Source of the DNA: Punctularia strigosozonata HHB-11173 SS5
Taxonomy: Eukaryota > Basidiomycota > Agaricomycetes > Corticiales > Punctulariaceae
Length of the DNA: 64,000 nt
Direction of reading: 5' to 3'
NCBI RefSeq assembly: GCF_000264995.1
Contig: NW_006767437.1
Span: forward strand, 1,941,428-2,005,427
Notes under the pieces: generated by a model
Databases searched by the model: none
The model's input: the letters and a program-made list of their open reading frames with translations, nothing else
Told to the model about the DNA's origin: nothing
Shown here: positions 12,202-22,708 of the stretch, piece by piece
How the letters are laid out: each line of letters begins with the position of its first letter
How positions within the stretch are numbered: the stretch's first letter is position 1
Program-made: the position numbers and the translations under genes

Positions 12202-14031
12202 ATGGACGGTCTCCGGTACGACGCGCCTGCGCCGGCTACTCTCGCTATTGACGCTGCGGCTGGGCACCCGCCGGCCTATCGCGTGGCGAGACGGCTACCG
12301 AAGCTGCCTGTAGCCATCGACACAACCGGTCGCGTGAGCGAGAAGACGGAGCACACGTACACCCTCGCAAACAGGAAGGGAAAACCGTGGTTGACGCTGA
12401 AGCTGCGCAGCCGCGCACAACAGCCAAGTTTTCTGCCTTCGTATATCGAGGGCGACGAGATTGCGGGACGGGTGGAGCTGGACGCGGAGGGCACGAACGG
12501 TATCCGAGAAATCGCGGTGGTTGTACGTAATCAGTGTCCGAGCACCGTGGCCCCTTGTGTCCTCATGAAGCATCATTTGCCCTGTACAGGTAAAAGGACA
12601 AGTAGGGAGCTCATCGATGGACGCAACCACGTTTGTCGAAACGAGAGAGGTCATCTGGCCGATGGCGTCGCCACGATCGCCGTTGAGCACCAACAGCCCA
12701 CTATCTTCCCCGGAAAGCGAAAGCGCATTGCTCGATGGTGGCAGGCTCACGGGAGCGTGCTCCTGGACGTTTTCGCTGACGTTGCCGGGGAAAGTACTGC
12801 TTGGGAGTGACGGGGACAACAAGGTCTACCAGCTCCCACCATCGTTCGGGGAGCGATTGGGCGTGCGCGTGAGCGTCCAGTACGACGTCTATGTTAAGGT
12901 CCGGCGGGCTAGGTTCCGCGCGAATGCAAAGTGGGTGATCGTAGAAATCCACTCGACTGTAGCGATTTTCCTGAAGCTTTGTGGTGGCGCAGGATCGGGA
13001 CGATGTTCTGCTACATGCCCCTCGTCCGACCGCCACCGCTCCCACCGCTCCGCGCTTTGGCGTATAGGGCGCAGCTCCCGGCTCTCATAGGCTGGCTTGG
13101 CGATCCGGAGGGTTTCGAGGTCTTGAAGCCGGCAAGTATCAAAACCCGGGTGTTCCACGACCGCGACGTAGAGGTTATGTGCGAGGTGGGGTCGGTGCGA
13201 TCCTCCATGGTGGTCTTGGGTTCCTGACGAGTTTTCATCCGAATAGATATACCTCGCAAAGCCTGTGAGCGCCCCCCTCCACCCCGTTTGTGATCCGCAC
13301 GCTAACCAACTTCCAGCTCGCTTACACCCGTGGGACGGCCATCCCTCTGGTCGTGTCCATAAGCTGCTCTGACCGCGCCGCGCTCGATCTCTTGAACGCT
13401 GACGTGCTCGGCAGAGCAGTCCGGCTTATCCGCCACGTATGGTACGATTCACGACCGGGAGGGAGCGCACGAGCGCATGGTTCGCCAGCCATCGCCGAGT
13501 TCACGCTCGGAGAACAGTTGTCGGAAATCCCGGTGACGGTGAGCGAAGATCAGGGCACCGATCCCGGGGTAAATTTGAATCATGCTTGCCTCCTAGCTTG
13601 CGCACCACTTCGTCGCGTCGGCCGCGCTCCGGGTCGCCGACGACGAACGCGACGACGGCGTTGCCTTGTACACCCGCCGTTTCAATGGTGAGATTGCCCT
13701 GGCCAGGGACCTCAAGCCGACTTGCGCGCTCCCGATATTCTTCCTCCAGGTCAGTCCCGCGCGTCCGTCCGAGCGGGCCCAATCAAGGCTGATGCTGACC
13801 CTTTCGCCGCCCTAGTACTCGGTCGCGATCTTCGCGCCCGCCGCACCAGGTTTCGTTTGCGTGGACGAAGCTGACACTCCACTCTTTTCCCGTAATGTGG
13901 AGGTCGTCACGGCATATGCGCCCGGGCCGCAGCCGAGGCCGAGGCCGTTCAACGCTCCTGGATGCGATGCTGGAACGCGGGCACGAGCGTACGGGCAAGA
14001 TACAGGGGGAAGACTGGTGAATTGCGTGTAG
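12202..14031 (+). CDS. Arrestin-like protein, tandem paralogue C
   Basis: Seven exons: 12202-12522, 12590-12930, 12993-13185, 13247-13264, 13317-13538, 13597-13749 and 13816-14031 (TAG). All six introns sit at the same places and phases as in A and B, including the 18-nt exon 4 (IYLAKP). Conserved blocks: EKTEHTYTLANRKGKPWLTL, LRSRAQQPSFLP, GDEIAGRVELDAEG, FVETREVIWP, IGTMFCYMP and YTRGTAIPLVVSISC. The last exon encodes YSVAIFAPAAPGFVCVDE, SRNVEVVTAYAPGP and a short divergent tail. The start is the ATG giving MDGLRYD. Likely role as for paralogue A: an intracellular beta-sandwich adaptor, by analogy with alpha-arrestins; not shown here. Confidence 0.8.
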
Positions 14032-15298
14032 GGCGTTTCCTTCGTGCTGTGACTGCCCATGGGGGCAAAACAAATGCGGTGTTGTTTGCTGTACTCCATC
14101 GCTTCTGTTACTGTTGACAAAGCATGTGTGATCTCTGTGTGATCTGATAGCATCCGGAGCTGGTTGGCGTACCCATTATGGGCCAGTGGGCACGAAGCTT
14201 TGCAAGCAAGCGGATGAAATGCGTGTACCGTGGTCACGAGAGAGAACGTAGACCGAACGTGAACGCGGATCATTCGACATCCCCAGTCCCGGCGTTGCGA
14301 GTGCCTGAGACAAGTCCTCCGAACAACGAATGCGTTTGGTCGTACATGCGTATGCATATGCTGTAACACCAAGACTGAAAGTCGAATACTTTTGCGACCC
14401 TACCCAACTTTGAGCCCATCAAAGACGACAGCAAGTGGACGGCCGTCAGGCGTTTTACGCTATGGTAGCAGCAGCGAGCTCTGCGGCCGGGCCCGAGATC
14501 CGTCGCAGCGCGTTGACCCCGTGGGGTAGTCCTGAGAAGAAACACTGGGTTTCTTGAGAGATGATGGCCGGTTATATGCAGTCCTAGGGTCTCCTGGTAA
14601 AGATGGCGCTCTGTCGAGTACAACGGTTCGTCGAGTCGGGAGATGGACCAGTTCTATTGGATGATGACGTCGGTGCATCGTTGCTGATAAGCTGGAGCGA
14701 GCCCGAAGCGTCGAAGGCGCGGCAGAACGCGTGGTGAGGAGGATGGGGACGGAAATGTCGCAAGCCCGCCCCAGCCGGGTCGTGCGTCGCGGGCAACGTG
14801 TGGCCCGAGCGACCTTCCGGATGTCGGCACGGCGCAGGGTGAGCGCGGCTGGGAAGGGAGCGTGCGTCGGCGTGTCTATAAATGCGCGGGACGTCCGACG
14901 TCCAAGGGGCCGTCTAAAGTGCGGCCCCCGCCTGCTCCGGTCGTGCGTTCGTGAATTTTCGAGGGTCGTTGCTGGGCTGAACCAAGCTTGCGCGACGACG
15001 GAGACGGCTTGCTCGGCTTACGCTGCATCGATCGACGTCATACTCGTGTCTTGCCCGATATCCTCGCCCGCTACTACCTTGCACCAATTTTCTTTTCCAT
15101 TTGATCTGCGCTCTCGATATACCCGCGACCGCCAGGAACTCGTCCCCCGTCGACGAACACGAACACGACAACCCCAACGAATCACCGCTGCATCTGTCAC
15201 ACAACACATCCCCGCGAGACTCGATTGCCGATCACATAAAGCCCGCCTCCCGCCCTCGCCGTCCCTCTTTCCCCTCCGTCCCTCTCCAACTCTGAACC
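14032..15298. other. Promoter and long leader of the trehalase gene
   Basis: No gene is supported. A 299-codon plus frame (14731-15630) and a 186-codon minus frame (13812-14372) are GC-rich shadows without motifs. A TATAAA lies at 14877-14882, about 415 bp before the trehalase ATG. The leader from about 15170 to 15298 is strongly C-rich, as in many basidiomycete 5' UTRs. Confidence 0.45.
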
Positions 15299-18250
15299 AT
15301 GCCGCAAGCTCAGTCTGCCGCAGACCCCCTCGGCCGCTCTGTCCAACATCCCGATGGCGAAGGCGAGCCCACCGCCGCGCCTGCGCCCCCCGCGACCCCC
15401 GCGGAAACCGCCGCCGCCTCGCGCACCCGTGCGTTCAGTCACGTACGTGTCTCACTGCATACCGCAGCCCTGCCTCACTGCTTCTCTACCGTTCGCTGAC
15501 CGGAACGATGCACAGTCCCACATCGGCTCGGACCACCCGAAGCGCCCGCCGCTGTTCCAGGCGGACACGCATGTCCGCTCGCGCCGCATGTCGCACGACG
15601 AGAAGGGGTCGGCCCCGCGCCGTTTCCTGATCGACGTCGAGGAGACGATCCGCGTCGTGCTCGAGCAGGAAGATACCGACGGCGACTTCCAGATCTCCAT
15701 CACCGATGCCGGGCCCAAGCTCATGGCGCTCGGCACGGCGACCAGCAATGGCTACAAGAGTTTCGACATCCGGGTGCGTTTCTGCTACACCGTGTCCAGG
15801 TCCAGCGATTCCTGACGCAGCCCGCGCTCGCTCAGGGCACGTACATGCTCTCCAACCTTCTTCAAGAACTCGCCCTCGCCCGCGATCACGGCCGAAAACG
15901 GATCGTGCTCGACGAGTCCCGCCTGACCGAGAACCCGGTCGACCGCCTCTCGCGCATGATCCGGCACTCCTTCTGGCACTCGCTCACCCGCCGCATCGAC
16001 GGCGACGGCCTCGAGATCATCTGCGCCGACCCCAAGAACCGGACGGGGCGCGTCAACCCCCGCATCTACGTCCCCGCCGGCGAACCCGCCATGGCCGACT
16101 ACTACCGCCGCGTCGCCCGCGAACGCCCGCACCTCAACCTCGACGTCCAGGTCCTCCCGCCCAAGTGCGATGACCCGGTGTTCGTGAAGAGCCTGAACGG
16201 CAAGCCCGGCTTGCTCGCGCTTGCGATGAACGAGGTCGACGACGGCAAGGGCGGCAAGACGCTCAAGGGTATCCCCTTCGTCGTCCCAGGCGCACGTTTC
16301 AACGAGGTGCGGGATCAGTCTCGCCTTCCCCCTCCCCGCGCATGTAACACTCACGCCACCGAGCGCAGCTGTACAACTGGGACTCGTACTTCATCTCCCT
16401 CGGCCTGCTCGTCGATGGCCAGGTCAACATGGCCAAAGGCATGGTCGAACACTTTATCTTCGAGATCAAGCACTACGGCAAGATCCTCAACGGCTCGCGC
16501 TCCTACTACCTCTGTCGATCCCAGCCGCCCTTCCTGACCGACATGGCCCTCCAAATCTACAACCAGCTCGACCGCTCCGACCTCGAGGCGAACCGGCAAT
16601 GGCTCAAGCGCGCGATCCAGGCAGCGATCAAGGAGTACCATACCGTGTGGATGGCGGAGCCCCGGCTCGACCCCAAGACGGGGCTCTCGCGCTACCGCCC
16701 GGGCGGGCTCGGCATCCCGCCCGAGACGGAAGCGACGCACTTTACGCACGTCCTCGAGCCGTTCGCGGCCAAGCGCGGGCTGAGCGTGAACGAGTTCAGC
16801 GAGAAATATAACGAGGGCGCCATCTCCGAGCCGGAGCTGGACGAGTACTTTTTGCACGACCGCGCCGTGCGCGAGTCCGGGCACGACACCACGTACAGGT
16901 TCGAGAAGCGGTGCGCGAACCTGGGCACGATCGACCTCCAGGCGCTGCTCTACAAGTACGAGGTCGATATCGGGACCGCGATCAGGGAGGTGTTCGACGA
17001 CGAGTTCGAGGTCGAGGAGGAGTTTGACCTCGCGCCGTGGCCCGTGACGGAGGAGAGGTATAAGAGCCCGCGGAGGGAGAAGAGCACGAGCCGGACGCAG
17101 CGCAGCGCGGAGTGGTTCGAGCGCGCGGCGTGGCGGCAGGAAGTGATCGACAAGTATCTGTGGAACGAGAGCAAGGGGCTGTACTTTGATTACGACACGG
17201 TTCAGGAGAAGCAGAGCTTGTACGAGTCGGTGACGGCGTTTTGGGCGCTGTGGGCCGGGTGCGCGAGCGAGGAGCAGGCGCTCAAGCTGGTGTAAGTGCT
17301 CCTATATTTCGTCGCGTGATAAAGTGCGGTGCTGACAATCGCGCGACGAACAGGAACCAGTCTCTGAAGAAGTTTGAGGTGCTCGGCGGGTTGGTCTCAG
17401 GTACGGAAGAGTCGCGCGGGAAGATTTCGCTCGACCGACCGAATCGGCAGTGGGACTATCCGTGAGTGGTCGGACGTCCAAGCTTCCCGCGATCTCCGAT
17501 CCTAACCTTCTTTCGTCCTCTTCTTGCAGGTATGCATGGTGAGCCACGCGCTTCTTACGCTCTTCGCACGGCGGCTTGCCTTTCTATTGGGCGGCACATA
17601 CGAAACGAGGCGGGACGCTGACGTATGCATGTTCGCAGGCCTCCGCATCAGATCATGGCGTGGGTTGGTCTTGAGCGGTACGGATATCTTGAAGATGCGC
17701 AACGTTTGGCGTACCGCTTCTTGTACATGTGAATGTGCCCTCGTCTACCCCACCGTTATCGTGCTCACCTGATTATGCTAGGATGACCACCGCCTTCGTC
17801 GACTTCAACGGTGTCGTGCCGGAGAAGGTCAGTCCTTTCATTCCTGGCATTGAAGAGTCCATATCCCTTATCTGAGCCTTGACAGTTCGATGCGGTAAAG
17901 CTCTCCCACTTGGTGGACGCCGAGTACGGGAACCAGGGCATCGACTTCAAGATGGTGCCCCGAGAAGGCTTCGGCTGGATGAACGCTGCATATCAAGTCG
18001 GATTGTCATTCTTGACCACGAACATGCGCCGCGCCGTGGCTGCATGCACAAGCCCCGAAGGTGAATAAGCGCCTCCCTTGATGTCGCCGTTATGTGCAAG
18101 CCCATTTTGCTCATCGGTTTCTTTGCAGTCGTGTTCGGTCTGGGAGGCCCGAACCAGAACGATAGCAACGTGCAGACGCGCGCGGCAGCCGTCACGACCG
18201 ACCCGCTGGACCTTGCTATGGACAACCTCGCGATATCGCCTTCGAACTGA
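15299..18250 (+). CDS. NTH1: Neutral trehalase (GH37)
   Basis: Cytosolic enzyme that hydrolyses trehalose to two glucose molecules. Ten exons: 15299-15442, 15516-15773, 15836-16306, 16369-17291, 17354-17461, 17530-17538, 17639-17728, 17782-17827, 17886-18060 and 18129-18250. In order it shows a Pro/Ala-rich head, a PKA-type site RSRRMS, a calcium-binding loop [15 protein letters not shown] (EF-hand-like, as in fungal neutral trehalases) and the catalytic (alpha/alpha)6 domain. Trehalase signature 1 is [15 protein letters not shown]; signature 2 is [16 protein letters not shown]. Exon 6 is only 9 nt and encodes part of signature 2. The C-terminus ends LAISPSN. The Ca2+ loop and RRxS site mark it as a neutral (regulated) rather than acid trehalase: in yeast Nth1, PKA phosphorylation with 14-3-3 binding activates the enzyme. 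An alternative acceptor at about 15820 would add a few residues before GTYMLS. Confidence 0.95.
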
Positions 18251-18607
18251 ACCGCGCTCGAGCCAATTGCCCTGTGGCTATGACATACCTTATTACGGCG
18301 TTCTTCGGACTCATAATCAATTCAAAAGGGCTGGAAGTCACCTCTAGAAGCGCAAGCCGTTTGCTTGCATGATACGCCTCCTTCTGTCTCTCCCTGTAGA
18401 TGATCAACTTGGCGGACATTCCTTTCTTCACTTGCACCCCCGCTTCTACACTTTGCACTCTTCGCGCAGTTCGTCGGTCCGCTGGAAGGTTGAGAAGACG
18501 CATTACGTAGACTAGTAGAACGCAAGTGTCTGTATATTATTCGTTACAATGTAAAAAGTAAGGAGCTTTATTACAGTGGATCGATCTATATACGTAAAGT
18601 GCACTAT

Positions 18608-20273
18608 TCAAATCCCCATATGCACATAGGTTGCCCATCTCTCTGGAGGCATGCCCTGCTTGCGCAGCTCCGCGACTGCTCGGTGCAATGCACGAGGTAC
18701 AACATCCGGCTCCACAACATCTTCGGAGAAGATAGCCTCGTAGACGCCTTCCGATGCGTGCGGCCCGTCAGCGTCGTACATTTCTCCATATGAAGCGACA
18801 TCATCGAGATGCATACGGATGACCACCATCCTAGCACTCACCACATCGTGCCGATGACGGACCGGAAACCGGTGAAAAGCATTGCTGAGGAAAGGTGCAC
18901 CATCTCGTCCGGCAACTCTTCATCACCGGCGGCGGACTCGCACGCGGAGAGGAACGCAAACAACGCGTTCTTTGGCTTGATGCGCATGATATTCTCCACC
19001 GTCAGAACGCCGTCGTGCAGGTAGAAGCCACTTCCAAGCGGATCGGTCTTCTTCTACGTCGCGTGGCACGCGAAGTGCACGATCGCCGCATCGGGGAGTT
19101 TTGCGGCGACGTTCCTAATGGTAACGTGGTCGCCAAGGTTGGCCTCGACGACACTTCCTTGGTCGGCGAGCTGCATCATCCGCTGAGAGGGGAGTATCGC
19201 CCAGAGCTGGGTTATCTCCTCGACGGTCATTGGTAGTGGCGCCATTCCAGGGGCCGGCGCCGGGCTGACCCAGAAGCAGAACATCCAAGCTCTTGGTAGG
19301 AGTCGGTTGCAACTCACGGCGACCATCGATCAACGCACTCAAAGTCGGGGTGTACGACGACACAGCGAAGTCCGAAGTGCAGGACAGTCATTCTTCTGGT
19401 AGCTTCAAATCGTGGGCCTCCATGGACCTGTAGATCCCCGCGGCATGAACGGGAAGGAAGAAGGGTCCCGTAGGGCACCACCAAAGTCGAGGTCTCTCTT
19501 TTTCGTCTTCATGAGTCTACGCACTTCCGCAAGCACGGCATAGCATGCGCTCTTCATAGCATTTCTTCGGGGAACCTTGATCATTGCGCGACCCGGCAAG
19601 CAGTAAAAACACGGGGCCTTTTACGGCCGAGAGCCGAATTTCCTCGAATGGCCGTGATGAGAGGAGACGTTCGAACCCCGGTGAACGGCGTGCTTCTGAG
19701 AGCAGCGCTTCAAACTCGTCAACTGCTTGACGTCGTCTCGAGACTTCTTGCTCTGTGACGCCGGCAGCGTCCTGGTAACTGCCTTCCTCCAGCTGCCTCG
19801 ATATCTTGAGAAGGGGTTCCGAAAACTAGGATGGAAGGCCGTCGAAGGGCGTCCTCATCTGCAGGATGCCGTTCCAGAATATGGCGCGACCCTGCTCAAG
19901 GTGCTCCAGGGCACCGCGGGAATCACCAACGGAAATAGCATGTTCGGCTGCTCTGAGCGCGAATCCCGGAGCTTGTTTTAAGGCACGAAGGCGCGATCTC
20001 GTGTCCATCCCCCAGTAGGCGAGACGTGGAATAAGCAATAGGCCCTCCGCGTAGGCATGGGAGAGGTCTGTATTCGAATTGCCTGTTGAGGCTGCTTCTA
20101 TCCTGATCTGGGGATTCAGGAGGGCATAACTCCAGCTGTTCTCTGTTCGCTGCGAGGCCTTCATCCAAAATCGATAAATCGTATGTTCGAGCATGGCGAC
20201 GTCTACAGTACCCGACCAGTCCTTTGTACACCAAAAATGTGATTTGACCATTACTCCATGTCCTCCCATTCAT
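18608..20273 (-). pseudogene. CHAT-domain half of a decayed CHAT/TPR gene
   Basis: CHAT proteins are caspase/separase-fold peptidase-like proteins, often fused to TPRs and expanded in Agaricomycetes. Recognisable pieces, reading 5' to 3' on the minus strand, are: a TPR-like YDLSILDEGLAANREQLEL (about 20160), AYAEGLLLIPRLAYWGM and ALEHLEQGRAIFW (about 20060-19860), SRQLEEGS (about 19790), LWWCPTGPFFLPVHAAGIYR (about 19490-19420), VEANLGDHVTIRNVA then VHFACHAT (about 19150-19057), FLSACESAAGDEELPDE (about 18970-18910), and a C-terminus ending APERWA-like (PPERWATYVHMGI) at 18608. These pieces lie in different frames. In-frame stops occur at 19826-19828 and at 19054-19056, right after the catalytic-His motif. 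The His (FACH) and Cys (SACES) of the dyad remain. The frame breaks do not coincide with clear introns, so I call it a pseudogene. Confidence 0.75.
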
Positions 20274-20852
20274 ACCCTGTAAAAACTATCTTATATGATG
20301 CACATTGTGCTTCTGCACAACCTCAGCATATTTTTATGGTTTGCAATGCGTTGAGGAGCTGTGTGGACACCGATTACTGGTTGTCACGCGCTTAAGACGA
20401 AAACTATTCATTTGCACACCGGCTATGTCACGCCGGCCTCTGCCAAAACGGCTGTCACGGATACCATATTTGGGAGCCAGGATGGCTGTGCGACTCAAAT
20501 CTGTCACACTTTCCCCGTCGTTTCGGCTGTTTTGCACATGGTTTGCACCCTGGTGGACGTAGTTCCGCATTGGTGCCCACATAAGAGTACGGAAAATATG
20601 CCTTGGGTACACTTGGTTGATACGAGGAGCTGCGGTTGTCAGTAGACTCCGCAATCGTAGCTCTACATACAACGTGCAAGGAGTAGAAATTTGGTCAGAA
20701 TGGGACTTCACACATTCTAGACAGTCTTACAATTAATCGAGTCGATTAATCGCACCCCATGCAGTATCAAATATTGTAGCCAGCATATATATCAACTATA
20801 TGGTACTGTAGTTCAAAGAGGAAGTAGCTAATTCTGAGCGAGGGGAGCCAGA
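20274..20852. other. Non-coding block separating the two halves of the CHAT/TPR relic
   Basis: About 580 bp, AT-richer than its surroundings, with no match to CHAT/TPR protein sequence in any frame. It contains a near-perfect palindrome at 20732-20750 (ATTAATCGA, one centre base, TCGATTAAT) and a small direct repeat (GTACAAGTGACTG) at about 20865-20895 just beyond its right edge. It may be inserted DNA or simply decayed gene sequence. Confidence 0.4.
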
Positions 20853-22471
20853 TCAAGGCAGGTGTACAAGTGACTGGTACTGTACAAGTGACTGATCGGG
20901 CACTGTATCTTCCAGTTGGAGGCTGAGGGCTTGAACGAGTGCGACCGAACTAACTGCCAGGAGGTCGAGCCTCGTCCGATCTGTGATTTGATTACATCGG
21001 CGACTGATTTGGAGGGCCTCCTGCAAGTCGTTCGAATCGCCCATGCGTTCATATTGATGCGAGAGGGCTGTTACCAGGCGTCCCTGGGCGAAAAGTCTCG
21101 TAGGATCGACCTCAGCAAGATCGCTGATCATGTCTCTGAGTACTGCAATGGACTCGTCGAGATCAGCCATCCGCCCGCGTTGTTCGAATCGTGTGGTGAG
21201 CGTGAGTGCAAACATAGAACGGGTAGAGGAGGGTGGCCTGATCTCCTGCGAGATCGTGACGGAGCGTCGGTAACATGCGATTCCCTCGTTCAGGTCATCG
21301 AGAGAGGTGTGAAACTCCTGGAAGCGACGATGTAGGACGTATCCCAGCATGTTGAAATTCCGATGGGTGGCGACGGGACGGTCGTATGCAAACTGCATGG
21401 CTTGACGAGCGAATGAAACGGCTTCGTCCATCATGATGGGGTCGCATGGCACATGGACGAAGCACCGAGTGATGAGGCAATTGGAGAGTACCAGCATACA
21501 CTCTCCTATTCTGTCATCCGGTCGGGATTTGCTCGCGAAGATGATATCACGGAGCAAACAGATGCACGCATCCATCTCTCCAACCGGGGTACTTTCCGTG
21601 ATGGGCTGGAAGCAACGCCTGGTGAAGATGAGTGCGAGAGTCATTATTGCTGCTGGCGTCCGACTTGCACCTATTTCATTACTGAGCTCCAGCGCAGAGT
21701 AGCACAACGCCATGACCTCCACCATATCGACGCTCCGACCACAGTCTCTTCCCGCGGCCAACGCTCGAGCAAGGCTCTCCTGGGCCGCTGCTCGTACTTC
21801 TGGCGTGATCCTGGAGTTTGCCAGCACTTCACGGTGCAGTGTTATTGACTCCTCAAGGCCGTCCTCGCCGCCTGGTTCCTGATACCGAGCCAGCAATCGC
21901 TCCGCGAGTTCGTACTGCACTAGAAAAAACCCGGAATTCGGTTCGTCATCGATATGTGAGATGAGCTAAAGTCGACAGCGGGCAATCTCCGTATCCGTGT
22001 CCAGCAGCCATGCACGTCGCGCCTCTTCGTCGTCCGCGTCAACGTCATGCAGGATTATGACTGCTGTCGTCCAGAGAGGTGGATCAGAGTGGCAGTCTTT
22101 ATATGCAGGTTCAAGGCGTCTCTTGTCGCCTTAGCGGCCAAGATTTTTCTCCCCGTCCGAAGATGGATGGGCTCTTCTGACAACAATACTTGAGAAATCC
22201 TTTGCGCTAATGAGCTCAAAGCAAAGCATGCCAAGATGCGTTCCTTATTCGTCTTTCCACATAAATCTGTGAGCCCGCTCTGAGAGTTCCACTCGCTGTG
22301 AAAGACATTGCCAAGGTTGGATCCTGCCTTGTCGAAGGTCGGGTGATAGTGGGTGTATGACAGACAGTAGTACCGGGTGCGTGAAATTTCTCTTCTCCAG
22401 GCTTCTCCCGAACGGTTGCCGGATGGCGCGGGACGAGCTGTCACGCTCGTCTGTGAACGAAACGTAAGCAC
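20853..22471 (-). pseudogene. TPR half of the CHAT/TPR gene, probably non-functional alone
   Basis: An open frame of 355 codons (21920-20853) encodes degenerate tetratricopeptide repeats: LDDLNEGIACYRRSVTISQE, LDESIAVLRDMISDLAEVDP and LQEALQISRRCNQITD, each about 50 residues apart, the spacing typical of basidiomycete CHAT/TPR proteins. The frame continues upstream as far as a TAG near 21967, where a TTTAG could also be an intron acceptor. A further frame at 22055-22471 (NKERILACFALSSLAQR...) may be the N-terminal part. The 3' end stops at 20853 without reaching a CHAT domain; the CHAT domain lies about 580 bp further on, in broken frames. Taken alone it could still be a TPR-only protein, hence moderate confidence. 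Confidence 0.6.
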
Positions 22472-22708
22472 TTACAGATACGGCCTACTGGGTTTTCACG
22501 TACAGTCGTGATGGAGACTATCCTACATTTTAAAACATCCTCTGAAGCAGTTCGCTGTGCGCGAGAAGTAAAACTAAGCGGGCAGTACATACTGTATTTA
22601 GGCGAGTCAACGAGCACCATTATGAACAATCAGACGGACCACTTCGCGTTTCGCGACTGGGTCTGTGCTTGGCATGTCTTTGTTGACCCGCAACGTAACC
22701 CGGCAATT

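Noticed and set aside
13812-14372. 186-codon minus-strand frame over the end of arrestin C
   Set aside because: Antisense to a well-supported exon and without recognisable sequence features.
14731-15630. 299-codon plus-strand open frame
   Set aside because: It is a GC-rich shadow over the trehalase leader and first exons, in a different frame; the trehalase reading has clear domains.
15785-16884. Long antisense frames opposite the trehalase gene
   Set aside because: They mirror conserved catalytic exons and are explained by codon bias in the sense strand.
19660-19680. GTTCGAACCCC resembling a tRNA T-arm
   Set aside because: No matching D-arm, anticodon arm or acceptor stem around it, and it lies in the CHAT relic.
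20853-21335. Antisense frames opposite the TPR half
   Set aside because: They mirror the TPR coding strand and have no motifs of their own.
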